A stretch of 64,000 bases of DNA from Dichetophora obliterata (GCA_963920525.1 OY986435.1:261828962-261892961); one strand, 5' to 3'; positions 45,809 to 57,679 are shown, counted from the first letter of the stretch. A program made the numbers and translations. Notes: a model not told the origin generated them from the letters alone.

Positions 45809-47115
45809 AGGGGTATTCACGGGTGCAAAAAAGCCCGGACTCTTCTAGTTTTTTTTTTAAAAATCCCCAAAGTTTTGAAAAAAGTGCAAAATGGGTATAT
45901 GTAAACAATACCAAACATGACATTTTTAAAATTTTTTTTTGTAATGTGTATTTGGAGGTAAAATAGGGAATGGTGAAAAAAGAAAAGGTCTATCTGAAGT
46001 GGTTTATAAGATATAGTGGTTCAACATTGAAGAAATGGGCCCAAAAAGGAGTGATCTTTTTGTCCTTTAAAAGTAAACATTATGAGTATCAAAAGAAAGG
46101 TATTAACAACAGCTATTGAAAGAGTTATTAATAATTGAAATCGATGCATAAATTTTGAAGATAATAGTGTTTTTATAATGTTTATAAGATTCTCAACGTT
46201 TCGTACAAGGCGAAATAACTTCATAATAAAAAAAGCACCAGAAAAAAATCAAGTAATTATACAAGAGCATATAAGAACTTTTGAAGAAAATATTGTTGAA
46301 GATGAAAATAGCGCCGCAGGCGAAAAATTGTTATAAAAAATCGCGCGATTTTTTCTAACAATTTTTCATTATGTCAGTATAACATATGAAGCAGTTTTGA
46401 AGACGAATATAGCGGCGCAGGCGAAAAATTGTTATAAAAAATCGCGCGATTTTTTCTAACAATTTTTCATTATGTCAGTATAATATTTAATTTTTTTGTT
46501 AATATGTTTATTATTTTTTATCTATGAGTATCAAAAGAATTTCTATTAAATTCATGTCCGACATGGTTAAATAGATGTTACTCAATGATTTAAAAATGTT
46601 GCAAAAGCATTGCAAATGAAAATTTTCTGAATTAACGGGACTTCTTTCGCGAGAATTCATGGCCTACTTGAAAATTTGCATACATTTGAATTCGGGAAGA
46701 AATACATGAACGCATTTTGAAGTGTTAATTTTTGTGTAAGTAGGAAATAGAAAAGCAGTGTTTTCTTTAAAATTTATGAATGGATTTCAATGATTAATGC
46801 TTCTTTCAGTAGGTATTAACACAACCTTTTTTCTGATACCCATAATGCTTACTTTTATAGAAGAAAAAAATACTTACTTTTTTGGGCCAATTTCTTCAAT
46901 TTGGAACCACTATATCTTCTAAAATACTTGAGATAGAGCTTCTATTTTTCCACAATTCGCTATTTTACCTCCAAATACACAATAAAAAAAAAAAATTAAA
47001 AAATGTCATGTTTGGTATTGTTTACATGTACCCATTTTGCACTTTTTTCAAAACTTTGGGGATTTTTAAAAAAAAAACTAGAAGAATCCGGGCTTTTTTT
47101 TTTTGCACGATCATG
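45809..47115. mobile_element. Foldback element with about 250-bp inverted arms
   Basis: The left arm runs from AGGGGTATTCACGGGTGCAA through GTTTGGTATTGTTTACATG-like sequence to TTTGGGCCAATTTCTTCAA-like sequence (about 45809-46060). The right arm (about 46870-47115) is its inverted copy. The centre holds a two-copy 101-bp repeat (46298-46484). Non-coding; frames in the arms are incidental. Confidence 0.75.
46298..46484. repeat. Two tandem copies of a 101-bp hairpin unit
   Basis: Units start at 46298 and 46399. Each holds GCGCAGGCG-type sequence and a hairpin: AAAAATTGTTATAAAAAATCG, then CGCGATTTTTTCTAACAATTTTT. The stem is nearly perfect over about 20 bp. Both copies are almost identical, suggesting recent duplication. 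Confidence 0.8.
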
Positions 47116-47489
47116 ATCAGCGCCCGAAAATACATAATAAAAAGGCATAAGTGTAGTTTACGGGCGATAGCCGTACTTATGCCGTGAAATTTCTATGGAA
47201 CTCCCACGTTGTTGCCACGATTGCTGCAATTGTAATTTAAGATCGTTCGATAAAAGATTTGTCGCAATCCTAATCAGTGTTGCCGGAGAAAATTTTTTTG
47301 TAACCAGAACGCAAAAGAAAAATAGCCAAAACGTAAAAAAAATAACCAAAATATTTATACATCGTATTATAAAAAAGAAAAATAATATAACTGGTATACC
47401 TATTTGTACTAACTAGTTGCAAATATATTTTTTTTAAAGATTTACATCTTTAGATACACATGATTTGAGTTGCTACATGTAAAATTATT

Positions 47490-48048
47490 AATGGTATTCA
47501 GTAAAAATTGTAATGTCCTGCTAAGCTGCTAAATTGTTCAAGTTAGCAGTTGTTGATGTGAACGAATCTGCTAACACATTTTACAATCAAGTGCTAAACT
47601 GACAGTCAAAATCAGGTGACAGACTTATACAGCTAAAAATCTTTTGTTTTAATAACTTTTAATTAAAATAAGTTTTAATTTTTATATTACAGTTTCGATA
47701 CATTTGCTACATAGAAATTTGGAAATGTTTTATATCTCTACCAAACCCCATTACAAAATTTTTATTATTTTATTATTAAAGGGCAGTTGTTAAGTTTTTT
47801 CAAGTTGCAAATCAAAAATAATTTGGTACTTGTTGGAACTCATTCCCAAAACGTTTCATCACTACATTCAATAAGTTTGACGTTTTCAACTTAATAAATG
47901 GTATCTGCAGAACAAAACCACGGTGCTGAGCTTGTTAACTTGCTAACAAGCTGCTAAGACTTTTCCTCATACAAAATTTTGACATGACCTAACAAATCTG
48001 TTAAGTTTAGCAAGTTAGCAGGCCATAACAAATGTAGTGAATACCATT
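47490..48048. mobile_element. MITE with AATGGTATTCA termini, 3-bp target duplication
   Basis: AATGGTATTCA at left and TGAATACCATT at right, flanked by ATT on both sides. Arms continue through CCTGCTAA / TTAGCAGG. Several GCTAACTTGCTAA words occur inside. 559 bp. Confidence 0.7.
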
Positions 48049-48153
48049 ATTTTATATTCTTGCCGTGTGCTGCACGATTAGTATAACTAGTAGGTCGTGT
48101 TTACGTGAAGAGAGAATTCACACTCGCGAACAAATTTTAAATTATGTAGGTGG

Positions 48154-49684
48154 CAGAGCTGCAAAAGAATGCAATCATTTGTGATTTTATATCATGTGAT
48201 TTATATTCAAAATAAATGCAATAATTTTTCCAAATCATTGAATGTGTTTTGAATTTCAAATCACAATCAATGATTTGAAAAAATGAATGCAATCATGATT
48301 TTAAATTCCAAGTCCCAATCAATGATTTGAAAAAGTGAATGCATTCATTTTTTCAAATCATTGATTGTAATTTAAAATTTCAAGTCCCAATCAATGATTT
48401 GAAAAAAATGAATGCAATCATTTTTTCAAATCTTTGGTTGGAAAATATTGACTGCATTCACGATATTGCATTCATTTATTTAAATCATTGAAAACAGTCA
48501 CTGTAATCTCAATAAAATAATGTTTTAAAATATCAGTGTGAAGTTAGTAAGATATTTTTTATTAAACACTGTGTTTGGATCAATGCTTCAATCCGGCTTC
48601 GATTGAGTCCTTGGTACAAGATGAGAAAACACATTTTATAGGGGGGGGGGGGGGGGGTCCATGTTTTTCTGTAACATATCTTATTATCAAAAGTATTGAT
48701 ATCTCTGTTGAGCAAGTATTGGCAATTAATAGACTAATATTATTTGTTGAACAGTTTATCTTTGTTACTTGCAAGCAAAATTAAATTTTGAAGAGCTTTT
48801 TCATTATATTTTGTTATTTATTGTTCAGTTCGCTCTCGCGCTCTCTCACACGTTTAGCTTACTCTTTTAATATTTCAATTTCTTATACACGGTTAAAAAT
48901 CTTGGAATAAATTTTCGTACAGCTAAAAGTATATTGCATATTTTTTAACCTTGCTGTTTAAAATTTAAACTTTCACAAATACTAACCCATAACTAAAATT
49001 TTTTTGTACTAAAATTTAAACCGAAGAAATATTGCAAAGCTGAAACTCAATATTAGGCTATTCGGTTCATATGCATGGTTATTTCTTTTGTTTCGTATAG
49101 CGCAACAGCCCAGTGGTTAACGTAGTAATAAACAGGCAGTACAATTAAATTGTTGTGAAAAAATGTTGCTCAGAAATATGTTGCGATAATTTCACGCAGC
49201 GGAATAGAATACTGCTCTGACGGAAATGTTGTGAAAATTTCCACGCTTTAAAAATTTGAATTTTGTTACTTCTAACAAAATATTTTATAATAAATAAAAA
49301 AAAAAATAAACAAAAAATGATTTATATGAATGAATGCATTCATTTGTGATTTAAAATCATTTAATTCCCAATCAATGATTTGAAAAAGTGATTGCATTCT
49401 TTTTTCAAATCATTGATTGTGATTTAAAATTTAAAATCTCAATCAATGATTTGAAAAAATGATTGCATTCTTTTTTCAAATCATTGATTGGGACTTGAAA
49501 TTTCAAATCACAATCAATGATTTGAAAAAAAGAATGCAATAATTTTTTCATATCATTGACTGAGATTTTAAATTTTAAATCACAATCAATGATTTGAAAA
49601 AATGAATGCAATCAATTTTTAAAATCATTGATTGGCAATTAAATGATTTTAAATCACAAATGAATGCATTCTTTTACAGCTCTG
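48154..49684. mobile_element. hAT element with subterminal repeat arrays and exact octamer duplication
   Basis: Left CAGAGCTGCAAAAGAATGCA and complement of the right end CAGAGCTGTAAAAGAATGCA. GTAGGTGG is found at 48146-48153 and 49685-49692. Each side carries an array of roughly 30-60 bp units built on CAATCAATGATTTGAAAAA and its complement (48190-48500 and 49330-49670). The middle is unique AT-rich DNA with a 17-bp poly-G run. No transposase. Confidence 0.85.
48641..48657 (+). repeat. Poly-G tract of 17
   Basis: Uninterrupted run of 17 G inside the hAT element, the only such run in the window. Its length in the assembly may be unreliable. Confidence 0.9.
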
Positions 49685-49844
49685 GTAGGTGGTGTAAAAC
49701 AAAAAATAAATTTTTGTCAGAATAAAAAAAAAACATAGTCGAATAAAAAAATAGCCAAATGAAAAATAAATTCTCTAAATAGCCAAAAATTTACCGCGAG
49801 AAAAAAATAGCGACTTATGGCTATAAATAGCCAAAAAAGCAACA

Positions 49845-52800
49845 TACTTACTTACTTAGTTGGCGCTACAACCGTATGTTGGTCTTGGCCTCATCTAAGA
49901 ATTTCCGCCAGCCATTTCTGTCTTTCGCTTGCTGGCGCCAGTTGGAAATTCCAAGCTTCGTCAGGTTGTCCTCTACTTGGTCTTTCCAATGAAGATGCGG
50001 TCGTCGTCTTCTGCGTTGATCGCCACTGGGTACCGAATCGAATGTTTTCTTCACTTACATCGTCTTTCAATCGCTGAGCATGACCAAGCCAGCGTAGCCA
50101 CTCGATTTTAATGCGCTTGACTATGTCGATGTCAGCGTACAGCTCATATAGTCATTATTCCACCGTATTCTGTACTCGCCATTGGCGCAGATTGGTTCAT
50201 AGATCTTACGAAGAATCTTTCTCTTGAATGCTCCTAAAGTTTTTTCATCTGAACTGCACAGCGTCCAGGTTTGTGATGCATAAAGTAGGACGGGCATGAT
50301 GAGCGATTTATAGAGCGTGATTTTCGTTCGTCGAGAGAGGGCTCTGCTTCTCAATTGCCTACTGAGCCCAAATTAACACCTGTTGGCAAGAGTTATTCTT
50401 CGCTTGATCTCAATGCTGCTGTCGTTGGTTGAGTTAATGCTGGATCCTAGATAAACGAAGTTCTTCACAACCTCGAAGGAGGTATTGTCAACGGTAACGT
50501 GGGTTCCAAGACGTTGGGACTATTTGTTTGTTGACACCAAGTATTTCGTCTTATCTGCATTCACTGCCAGACCCATTCGTCTTGACTCTCTTTCTAATCT
50601 GGAGAATACTGCACTACCTTCGCGCGTATTATGGCCAATGATATCTATGTCATCAGCATACGCAAGCAGCATAACACTTTTGTAGAATATTGTGCCACTA
50701 CGTCTCAGATCAGCAGCTCGGATGATCTTTTCCATCATTAGGTTGAAAAAGTCGCACGATAAGGAATCACTTTGTCTGAAACCTCGTTTGGTAATAAATG
50801 GTGAGGAGAGGTCCTTCCCAATTTAAACTGCACTGCTGGTGTTGCTCAGTATCATCCTGTAAGGTCGTATTAGTTTTGCAGGAATACCAAATTCAGACAT
50901 GGTGGAGTACAGGTGCTTCCTTATTGGGCTGTCGAAGGCGGCTTTGTAGTCGACAAAAAGATGGTGGGTGTCGACTTGTTTTTCTTGAGTCTTCTCCAAG
51001 ATTTGTCGTATCGTGGAAATCTGGTCGATAATGGACTTTCCAGGTCTGAAGCCACACTGATAAGGTCCGATCAGTTCGTTTACAATGGGCTTCAATCGTT
51101 CACATAAAACGCTCGACAGGACCTTATATGCGATATTAAGAAGGCTTATCCCACGGTAATTGGCACAGATAGTGGGATCACTTTTCTTGTGGATTGGGCA
51201 GAGCACACTGAGATTCCAATCGTTCGGAATGCATTCTTCTGACCATATTCTGCATAGAAGCTCGTGAATGCATTTAAGTAGAGCTTCGCCTCCGTTCTAA
51301 AACAGCTCAGCAGGTAAGCCATCAGCTCCCACGGCTTTGTTATTTTTAAGCCGAGCTATAGCTGTCAGAACTTCATCATAGTCGGGTAGCGGAACTTCGA
51401 CGCTGTCATCCGAAATTGGGGTTTCCGGAATATCATCTCTATTGGCGGGATTGTTGTCAGCGTCGCCATTTAGAAGCTAAGAGAAGTGTTCCCTACATAA
51501 CGTCAGTGTACTCTGGACATCTGTCACTAGATTCCCGTTTTCATCCTTGCAGGAAGAGACCCCGGTTTTAAAATCATCGGCAAGGCGTCTTATTTTTTCG
51601 AAAAATTTTCGGGCTTCATTCCTGTCACCATACATCTCAATCTTCTCCTGCTCGCGCTTTTCTGCCTCTCTTTTTTTCCGCCTGAAAAAAGTCTCGCTTC
51701 CCTCCTCTTTTCTTTGTATCGCTTCTTAGCAGCGTGTGTTACAACCGACTGCAGAGTGGCTTTGTAGGCGGCGTCTTTCTCTGCAATAGCGTCGCGACAC
51801 TCCTGGTCGTACCACTGGTTTCGGCGAGGGTGGTGGTAGCCAATCACCTCTTCAGCAGCCGCACGCATGGAGTTGGAAATGTGTGTCCACTGCGCGCATA
51901 TATCATCGATTGGAGGAGTGCTTTGAAGCAGGAGTGAGAGTCGAGTGGCGAAAGCATCGTCTGTTTCGATTGCAGCTTGTCGACGTCTAGCTTTCTCTGT
52001 GTAGGGTTGCGTGTATTCTTAGCTGCGCACAGACGTGTACGGATCTTGGCTGCAAAAAGATAGTGATCCGAGTCAATGTTTGCACCACGGATCGTGCGTA
52101 CATCCAATACACTGGAAGAGTGCCTTCCGTCGATCAAAACGTGATCAATTTGATTTTTGGTTTTTTGATCAGGGGACAACCAGGTGGCTTTATGAATATT
52201 GAGATGCTTGAATCTAGTGCTACTTACGACCATGTTTCTTGCTGCAGCGAAGTCAATCAGCCTCATTCCGTTATCGGAGGTGTTGTCGTGGAGGCTGATC
52301 TTTCCGACTGTTGGACCAAAAATGTTTTCCTTGCCCACCTTGGCGTTGAAGTCACCAAGCACGGTTTTTACGTCGTGACGGGGGCAGCGCTCGTTAGCAT
52401 TTTCAAGGCACTCGTAGAAAATTTCTTTGATCTCATCGTCCTTGTTTTCTGTCGGAGCGTGCGCACATATTAGGCTTATATTAAAAAATTTAACCTTGAT
52501 GCGGATTATGGCAAGTCGTTCGTTTGCAGGTGTGAATCGCAGGACGTGGGGCCGTAGTCTTTTGCCAACTACAAAACCGCATCCAAACTCGTGCTTCTCC
52601 GCATGGCCGCTGTAGCAGATATCACAGGGTGCATGCCGAATGCAACGTTGTCCCTTTCATCGCATTTCTTGGATAGCAGTGATATCAGCTTTGTATCTTT
52701 CTAAGACATCAGTCAGTTGGATAGAGGCACCTTCCCAATTAAGGGTTCGGACATTCCAGGTGCATATCCGTAAATCATTATCAGTTTTTCGTTTGCGGAA

Positions 52801-53083
52801 GTCGGCATCAGATTTGGGGATCAGTTTTCTTCTATTCTTATTAGTTTTCATTGATATGGGTTTTTACGGGTGGGCTTAAAACCCGACGCACAACCTATTT
52901 TAAGCCTAGGGAGGCCCGCCGCTCAGATTAGCCGCCAAACTAACAGTTGTCAGTTTTGACGTTGCCCAGGAAACACCACGTGGAGGTTTGAGTCGACTTG
53001 AGGCGATTCCACAAAGATTATGTTGGCCTCGCCAGGTTGAGACAGTCAGACATGTTACATTGTTAGGGATCGCCCCCAGATTC
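49845..53083 (-). mobile_element. RTE-clade LINE, near full length
   Basis: About 3.24 kb bounded by a 14-bp target duplication, CCAAAAAAGCAACA (49831-49844) and CCAAAAAGGCAACA (53084-53097). The 3' end is a (TAAG)n-type microsatellite, as usual for RTE. On the minus strand, broken frames read: APE endonuclease (ICTWNVRTL, AIQEMR at 52851-52657; MLGDFNAKVG and NQIDHVLIDG, ANIDSDHYLF at 52362-51844), linker (51868-51590), RT (ICANYRGISLLNIAYKVLSS, GFRPGKS, VDYKAAFDS at 51206-50823; YADDIDIIGHN at 50738-50520), and C-terminal domain (TLYKSLIMPVLLYASQTWTL at 50354-50121; WRKFLDEAKT at 50054-49866). Several frameshifts and stops make it inactive. It landed in the right terminus of the hAT shell. 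Confidence 0.9.
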
Positions 53084-53545
53084 CCAAAAAGGCAACACTG
53101 ATCCTAATTTTAAAAATTTTGAAATTGGGATTAAAATAATCGTAAGTCTTACTGCAATCAATTACACATGTAATTCTTATCGCCCAGCTCTGGTTCATAC
53201 CTTATCTCAACTCATTAAAATCATCCTACCAACAACGTTTATATGCCTTTAAAGCGTGCACTGAAATTGGGTGCATGAGAAAACAAATAAGCTGAATGAT
53301 GAAATTTTAAACAACTTTGCTGAAGATTCACGCCGATTAATACTTAATTTCCGCTTTTGTTAAATCGTGTTTAATTCCATATCGTTTCAAATTTGATTTA
53401 ATATTTTTCTCAATAAAGTCAATATTTGAAAAAATGAATTTTATTTATCAGATACATGAAACAATAATTGGCCACCCTCCCCCCTAAATAAAATTCTGGC
53501 TACGACCATGTTGGAAATATCTGTTTTTCGCAATCAAAAAATAAT

Positions 53546-53806
53546 AGGGGTATTCACGATTCAGTGCACTTGCCAGTGCAGTTGAGAACTTGAGGACTTG
53601 TGCAGTTGTGCAGTTAGGTTTTCTTGAACACACTACCATCACTATTTCAAAGCTGTCAAAATTTTTCAATTTACACAAGTGGACAAATGCTCAAGTTCTC
53701 AAGTTTAAGGCAATAGTAGAAGAGCACTTGTGCAGATTTTTATGTAAAGTGCACAAATCCTCAAGTCCTCAACTGCACAGGCAAGTGCACTGAACCGTGA
53801 ATATAT
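53546..53806. mobile_element. Palindromic MITE (TTCAGTGCAC family), copy 2
   Basis: AGGGGTATTCACGATTCAGT at left; GGCAAGTGCACTGAACCGTG with AATA at right. Arms of about 60 bp pair through CTTGAGGACTTGTGCAG. Sister of 33010-33260. Confidence 0.75.
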
Positions 53807-54627
53807 AATATGATTAAGTTTTTGTGGACATCATTTGAAAGCTATGAAAAGGCTCACAGATCTTGTTCGCGACAAATTTTTCTATCTTCGTCAGTTATTG
53901 TACCCAGCAAAAAAAGTGCTTCCAAAAGAAGGTAAAGTCTCTTCCACTTTAAAGCCTTCCACTTTCATACCCAGAAGGCATATATTTTAACATATGTATG
54001 TCATTGGGAGGAAATCTTTTCTTAGTCTTCTCTAAAAGTTCTTGCAGAATTTTTTCAATGGAAGATTTATTTGAGCCCTTCAATGAAAGGATTCTAGTAG
54101 ATGTTTTTCAGAAGAACTTTAAGAAGGCATTCCATAGAATGGAATGGTTTTTGTGGCTAGCGTCTAAAAAACCTCACGTAAAATATCCCTTTTTCTGATT
54201 TTCACGACATTTTGGTGTTGGAAGTAGGAAGTGGTTGGGATTTGTTGGGTTTCTTAAATCCCACGGAAAATATTTAAAATATATTTTAAGGTTATTCGTG
54301 CAAAGTGGCAATCTTATAATTTGAGCAATTAGCTCAAATCAGGCAGGTTGTATGGACAGTCCTGAAATTCGATTCTGCATTTGCAGTATATGTGTCATCA
54401 GCAATATATTGTCAAATGCTGTACATGTTGTCAATAAGTTTTCAAGTTATAATTTTCAATTAAATATTTGTTACTTTTGGTCCAATTCACAAATTCTTAC
54501 CTCTTTCATTGGTTTTTTGCCAGCTTCTAAAACAAATGAATTAACTTTCAAAAAACGCAAACAGCTGATTATATAAGTTTGCCACCTCGATTGCTCACCT
54601 AAATCGAATTGAAAATATACCTGCAGC
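53807..54627. other. Intergenic DNA, no gene seen
   Basis: AT-rich sequence with short meaningless frames. No terminal repeats or RNA genes were identified. Confidence 0.4.
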
Positions 54628-55532
54628 TCGTTCCTATAACTGGTAGCGATCGTAGTTACTGACTCATATTACCGATTTGACGTCACTCTGACGTCACTCT
54701 GACGTCACTCTCAGTTGCAATGTTTCTGTACGAATCTGAATAGATTTCTGTTCAATTCGTTCGTTTCAAATCGATAATCTGTCACATGTTCCAATTTCAC
54801 TTCAATGGAACCTTTTAAAAAGTATTTCTGTACGAAAAGTGAATCGATAAAAATGTGTCAGTTTTCTCACTGGCCTTGCGGCAAATAAGAATTCTACCGA
54901 TTTATCTAATGTCAGTAATGTTTTGCATTATTAATTTATAAGCACTCGAAATATACTTTTAAAAATGGTTACTTTCATTTAAGATAAATTTTTTACTGAT
55001 TGAAATATTTCGTTGTTATTATTAAATGTTTCAATTTTCAAGGTAATGCAATTTAGAAATAATGCCTTTTTACATAACAGTTAAGAATTTTAGCAAAATA
55101 ATAAATGTTTAAGCTATGCAAAAGTACCCGGTTGCATATATTTGTAAGTTTTCGGTGCACAACACTAAGTGTCAAATTATTTACATTCATAATTGTTGAT
55201 TATTACTTCACATCTTTCTTACATAATTAATTTTCTTAAACTGCAGATATTCACTTTTTAATAACAAAACAAACACCTATTTATTATCAAGTTTTAGCGT
55301 ACATAAAATAATATATTCGAGTAAAGAGTTGCTTGTAATTTGACTCAATTTCGCAATGTTTTTTCTCGATTCATGTTCTTTTTCATCACTGTCCGAATTT
55401 CATTACTGTCCGTTTACCGATTTAAAAGTACAGAAATATTAGTTGTCACGAAATCGGTAACTAGAGATCAATAACGGCTGACGTCACACAAATCGGTAAC
55501 TTGCCGATTTTGTTACAGGAACCAGCTACTGG
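54628..55532. mobile_element. Palindromic element with AGCTCGTTCCT ends and CRE-like sites
   Basis: AGCTCGTTCCTATAACTGGT at left and ACAGGAACCAGCT at right are inverted. Both sides carry ACCGATTT- and TGACGTCA-containing segments and the AATCGGTAA word. About 905 bp, non-coding. Confidence 0.6.
54678..54707. promoter_or_regulatory. Three TGACGTCA sites at 11-bp spacing
   Basis: Perfect CRE palindromes at 54678-54685, 54689-54696 and 54700-54707, made by a tandem 11-bp unit (TGACGTCACTC). A fourth is in the opposite arm at 55479-55486. TGACGTCA is the consensus CREB/ATF site; any regulatory activity is inferred. Confidence 0.55.
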
Positions 55533-56839
55533 TTTGTGCACAGGCTTCTCCATACAAATTTGACAATTCATTTATAAGGCTAATAGACTTATACAGTTTA
55601 TACCATTTATAAGGGTATTTATTGCCCATTTGCTTGAATACCCTTATTATTTAAAATTTTTATTATTTTTAAATATTTGATTTTCTTTTTAAATCAACCA
55701 TAGTGGATCTCCAACACAAGAATTGCACAAAAATGCAATTCAGGGGGCGTCAAAATTGGTGCAAAAACAAACAATACCAATAGAAAGACTTTTTTATATA
55801 AATTGAGGGTCAGATTTTCGATACACTCTAATGTGCATGCAGATAAATCTATTAAAAGTTGTTTATCTCCATACGAGCAAATAATAATCCGATTGCTCTG
55901 ACATTTTTAGGGAATACTTTTAAAATATTCTAATTTTAGGCTGAACATTTTTGAGGACAGTATGTGTTGTAAAAGTACTGTAATAGTTAATGGCAAAAAA
56001 TAATTACAGTTTGAGCAATATAGGTGCGGAGCAACATTATTTCCTTTCATTTATTAACCTTTCATGGCTATACTAGGAACAAAATAGTTTTTTGAGGTAA
56101 TATTCCTATCATTTAGGTTTTAAAAAGATGAACAAAACATACCTTTTATTTTTATCTGCGCTACTTACGTTTTGCAAGCTTTTACAAAGAAAAAATTGTT
56201 TTGCTCCTGTTTGGCAGAATTTTTTTTTTGTAATCCATTGAAGGTTTTTCAACCCTTTAGATATTTGATTTTTAAATTCTCTTAATATTTTTTTCATTAA
56301 ACAAATAAAATGATAAAAAACATAAATTTAATTTTTTCCCGGTTGACTTTTTCTAATAAACCCAACAAATTTTTATTTCTTTTCTTCGGCACAAAATAGA
56401 AAATCCAACTGACTTTAATGGTAAGTATCTGTCTAAATTTATTTTTGTCATGTTGATTCATCTCTTTTTCCAAATGAAAATGAAAAAAATTATGAACCAA
56501 ATGATTTGATTAAAAAAAGCGTTTCAAAATAAATATAAAAATTACTTTCTGACGTGTCCAATATATAGGGAAAATCCACTGAAAAGGTTAAGATTGTTAT
56601 CTGGTGCAACTTTGCTTCAGTTAATACTTAATATTGAAGTAACCAATCTACGCACAGTGTGAGATCGTGGCCATAAATAGAAACAAGTAATATTTTTGAT
56701 ATTGTAAAATTTTTTTTTTACTAATCGACAGTTCATACATTAGATAAGGAAAATCTAATTTTTTACCTTTAAAACAAATCTTTTAAAGTTTGGTCAGAAA
56801 ATGACTTCAAATTTTAACCACTAAAAATCTCTACTTTTT
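55533..56839. other. Intergenic DNA, no gene seen
   Basis: AT-rich sequence; frames near 56109-56500 are low-complexity. Nothing further could be supported. Confidence 0.4.
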
Positions 56840-57660
56840 AACCGACTTCAAAAAGGGGTAGGCTCTCAAGTTCGTTGGTAACTATTTTTTTCTTTTAATG
56901 TTAGTTCATCGATAACTCCTAGAGCACTTGCCCGATTTAAATATTAGGAAATATTAGGAAAACTTAGGATAAAAAAAAATATTGACAATAGGGTACTGAA
57001 ATTTAGTACAGGGGTAGACACAATTATGGGAAATTACGGCCAAGAAAGTAACAATATTAGAAAAACACTGTATCTCGAATAATATTGACACCAAGGTAAT
57101 AAAAGTCGTTACAAGAGTGGGTATAATTATTACAAAACACGATTAGGAAAGTGGGCGGAATTCCACAAAGGGCGTGTCTCTATTATAAAAACACTATTTC
57201 AGTTAAAATTGACACTAGGGTACTGAAATTTATTACACAATTATAAAAAGAAATATAAAATAAGTGGGTGTTATTCGATAAAGGGGAGTGGCAATATTAG
57301 AAAAACACTATATTTCGAAAAATATTGACACTAGTGTAATAAAATTCGTTAAAAGAGTGGGTAGAATTATTAAGAAACACGTTGAAAAAAGTGAGCGCAA
57401 TTTGACAAAAGACGTGTCACCATTGGAGGAATACTGTATCTCAGTTAGTATTGACTGTAGGGTACTGAAATTCGGTGCAAGAGTATGTAGAATTATAACG
57501 AAACACGATCAAGAAAGTAGGCGGTACAAAGAACGTGTCACTATAATAAAAAAATGTATAGCAGTGAGGGGACTGCCGACCGAAGCGAAAACCTATATAC
57601 AAAATATTAGTATTCCCTGGAAGACGTTTTCCTGCCACGACCGCCTTACTGCTATAAAAG
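56840..57660 (+). repeat. Mobile-element end followed by a 5-unit degenerate tandem array
   Basis: AACCGACTTCAAAAAGGGGT and GGCTCTCAAGTTCG (56841-56875) match the end of the repeat at 25470-25585. From 56986 about five diverged units of 100-126 bp follow, each marked by GACACTAGGGTACTGAAATT-like sequence, GAGTGGGTAGAATTATTA-like sequence and ACACGATCAAGAAAGTGGGC-like sequence. The last units stay open as a 128-codon frame (57288-57674) that simply translates the repeat; I do not regard it as a gene. Confidence 0.6.
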
Positions 57661-57679
57661 AATTTTCATGCTAAGGTGT

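Larger units (their letters stand above)
47275..53100. mobile_element. hAT element shell holding three other elements
   Basis: Left CAGTGTTGCCGG and right GGCAACACTG are inverted, and ATCCTAAT flanks both ends exactly (47267-47274 and 53101-53108), 5.8 kb apart. After removing the inner elements (47490-48048, 48154-49684, 49845-53083), fewer than 500 bp of its own DNA remain, rich in AATAGCCAAA words. It is a non-autonomous hAT that became a landing pad. Confidence 0.85.

Noticed and set aside
46882..47187. 101-codon plus-strand frame
   Set aside because: It lies in the right arm of a foldback element and is low-complexity.
48190..49670. CRISPR-like spaced repeats around CAATCAATGATTTGAAAAA
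   Set aside because: Units alternate in orientation, vary in length, have no unique spacers of even size, and lie inside a eukaryotic hAT element.
57288..57674. 128-codon open frame as a new protein gene
   Set aside because: It is the translation of a degenerate tandem array, has no codon or start context of its own, and no known fold is recognisable.
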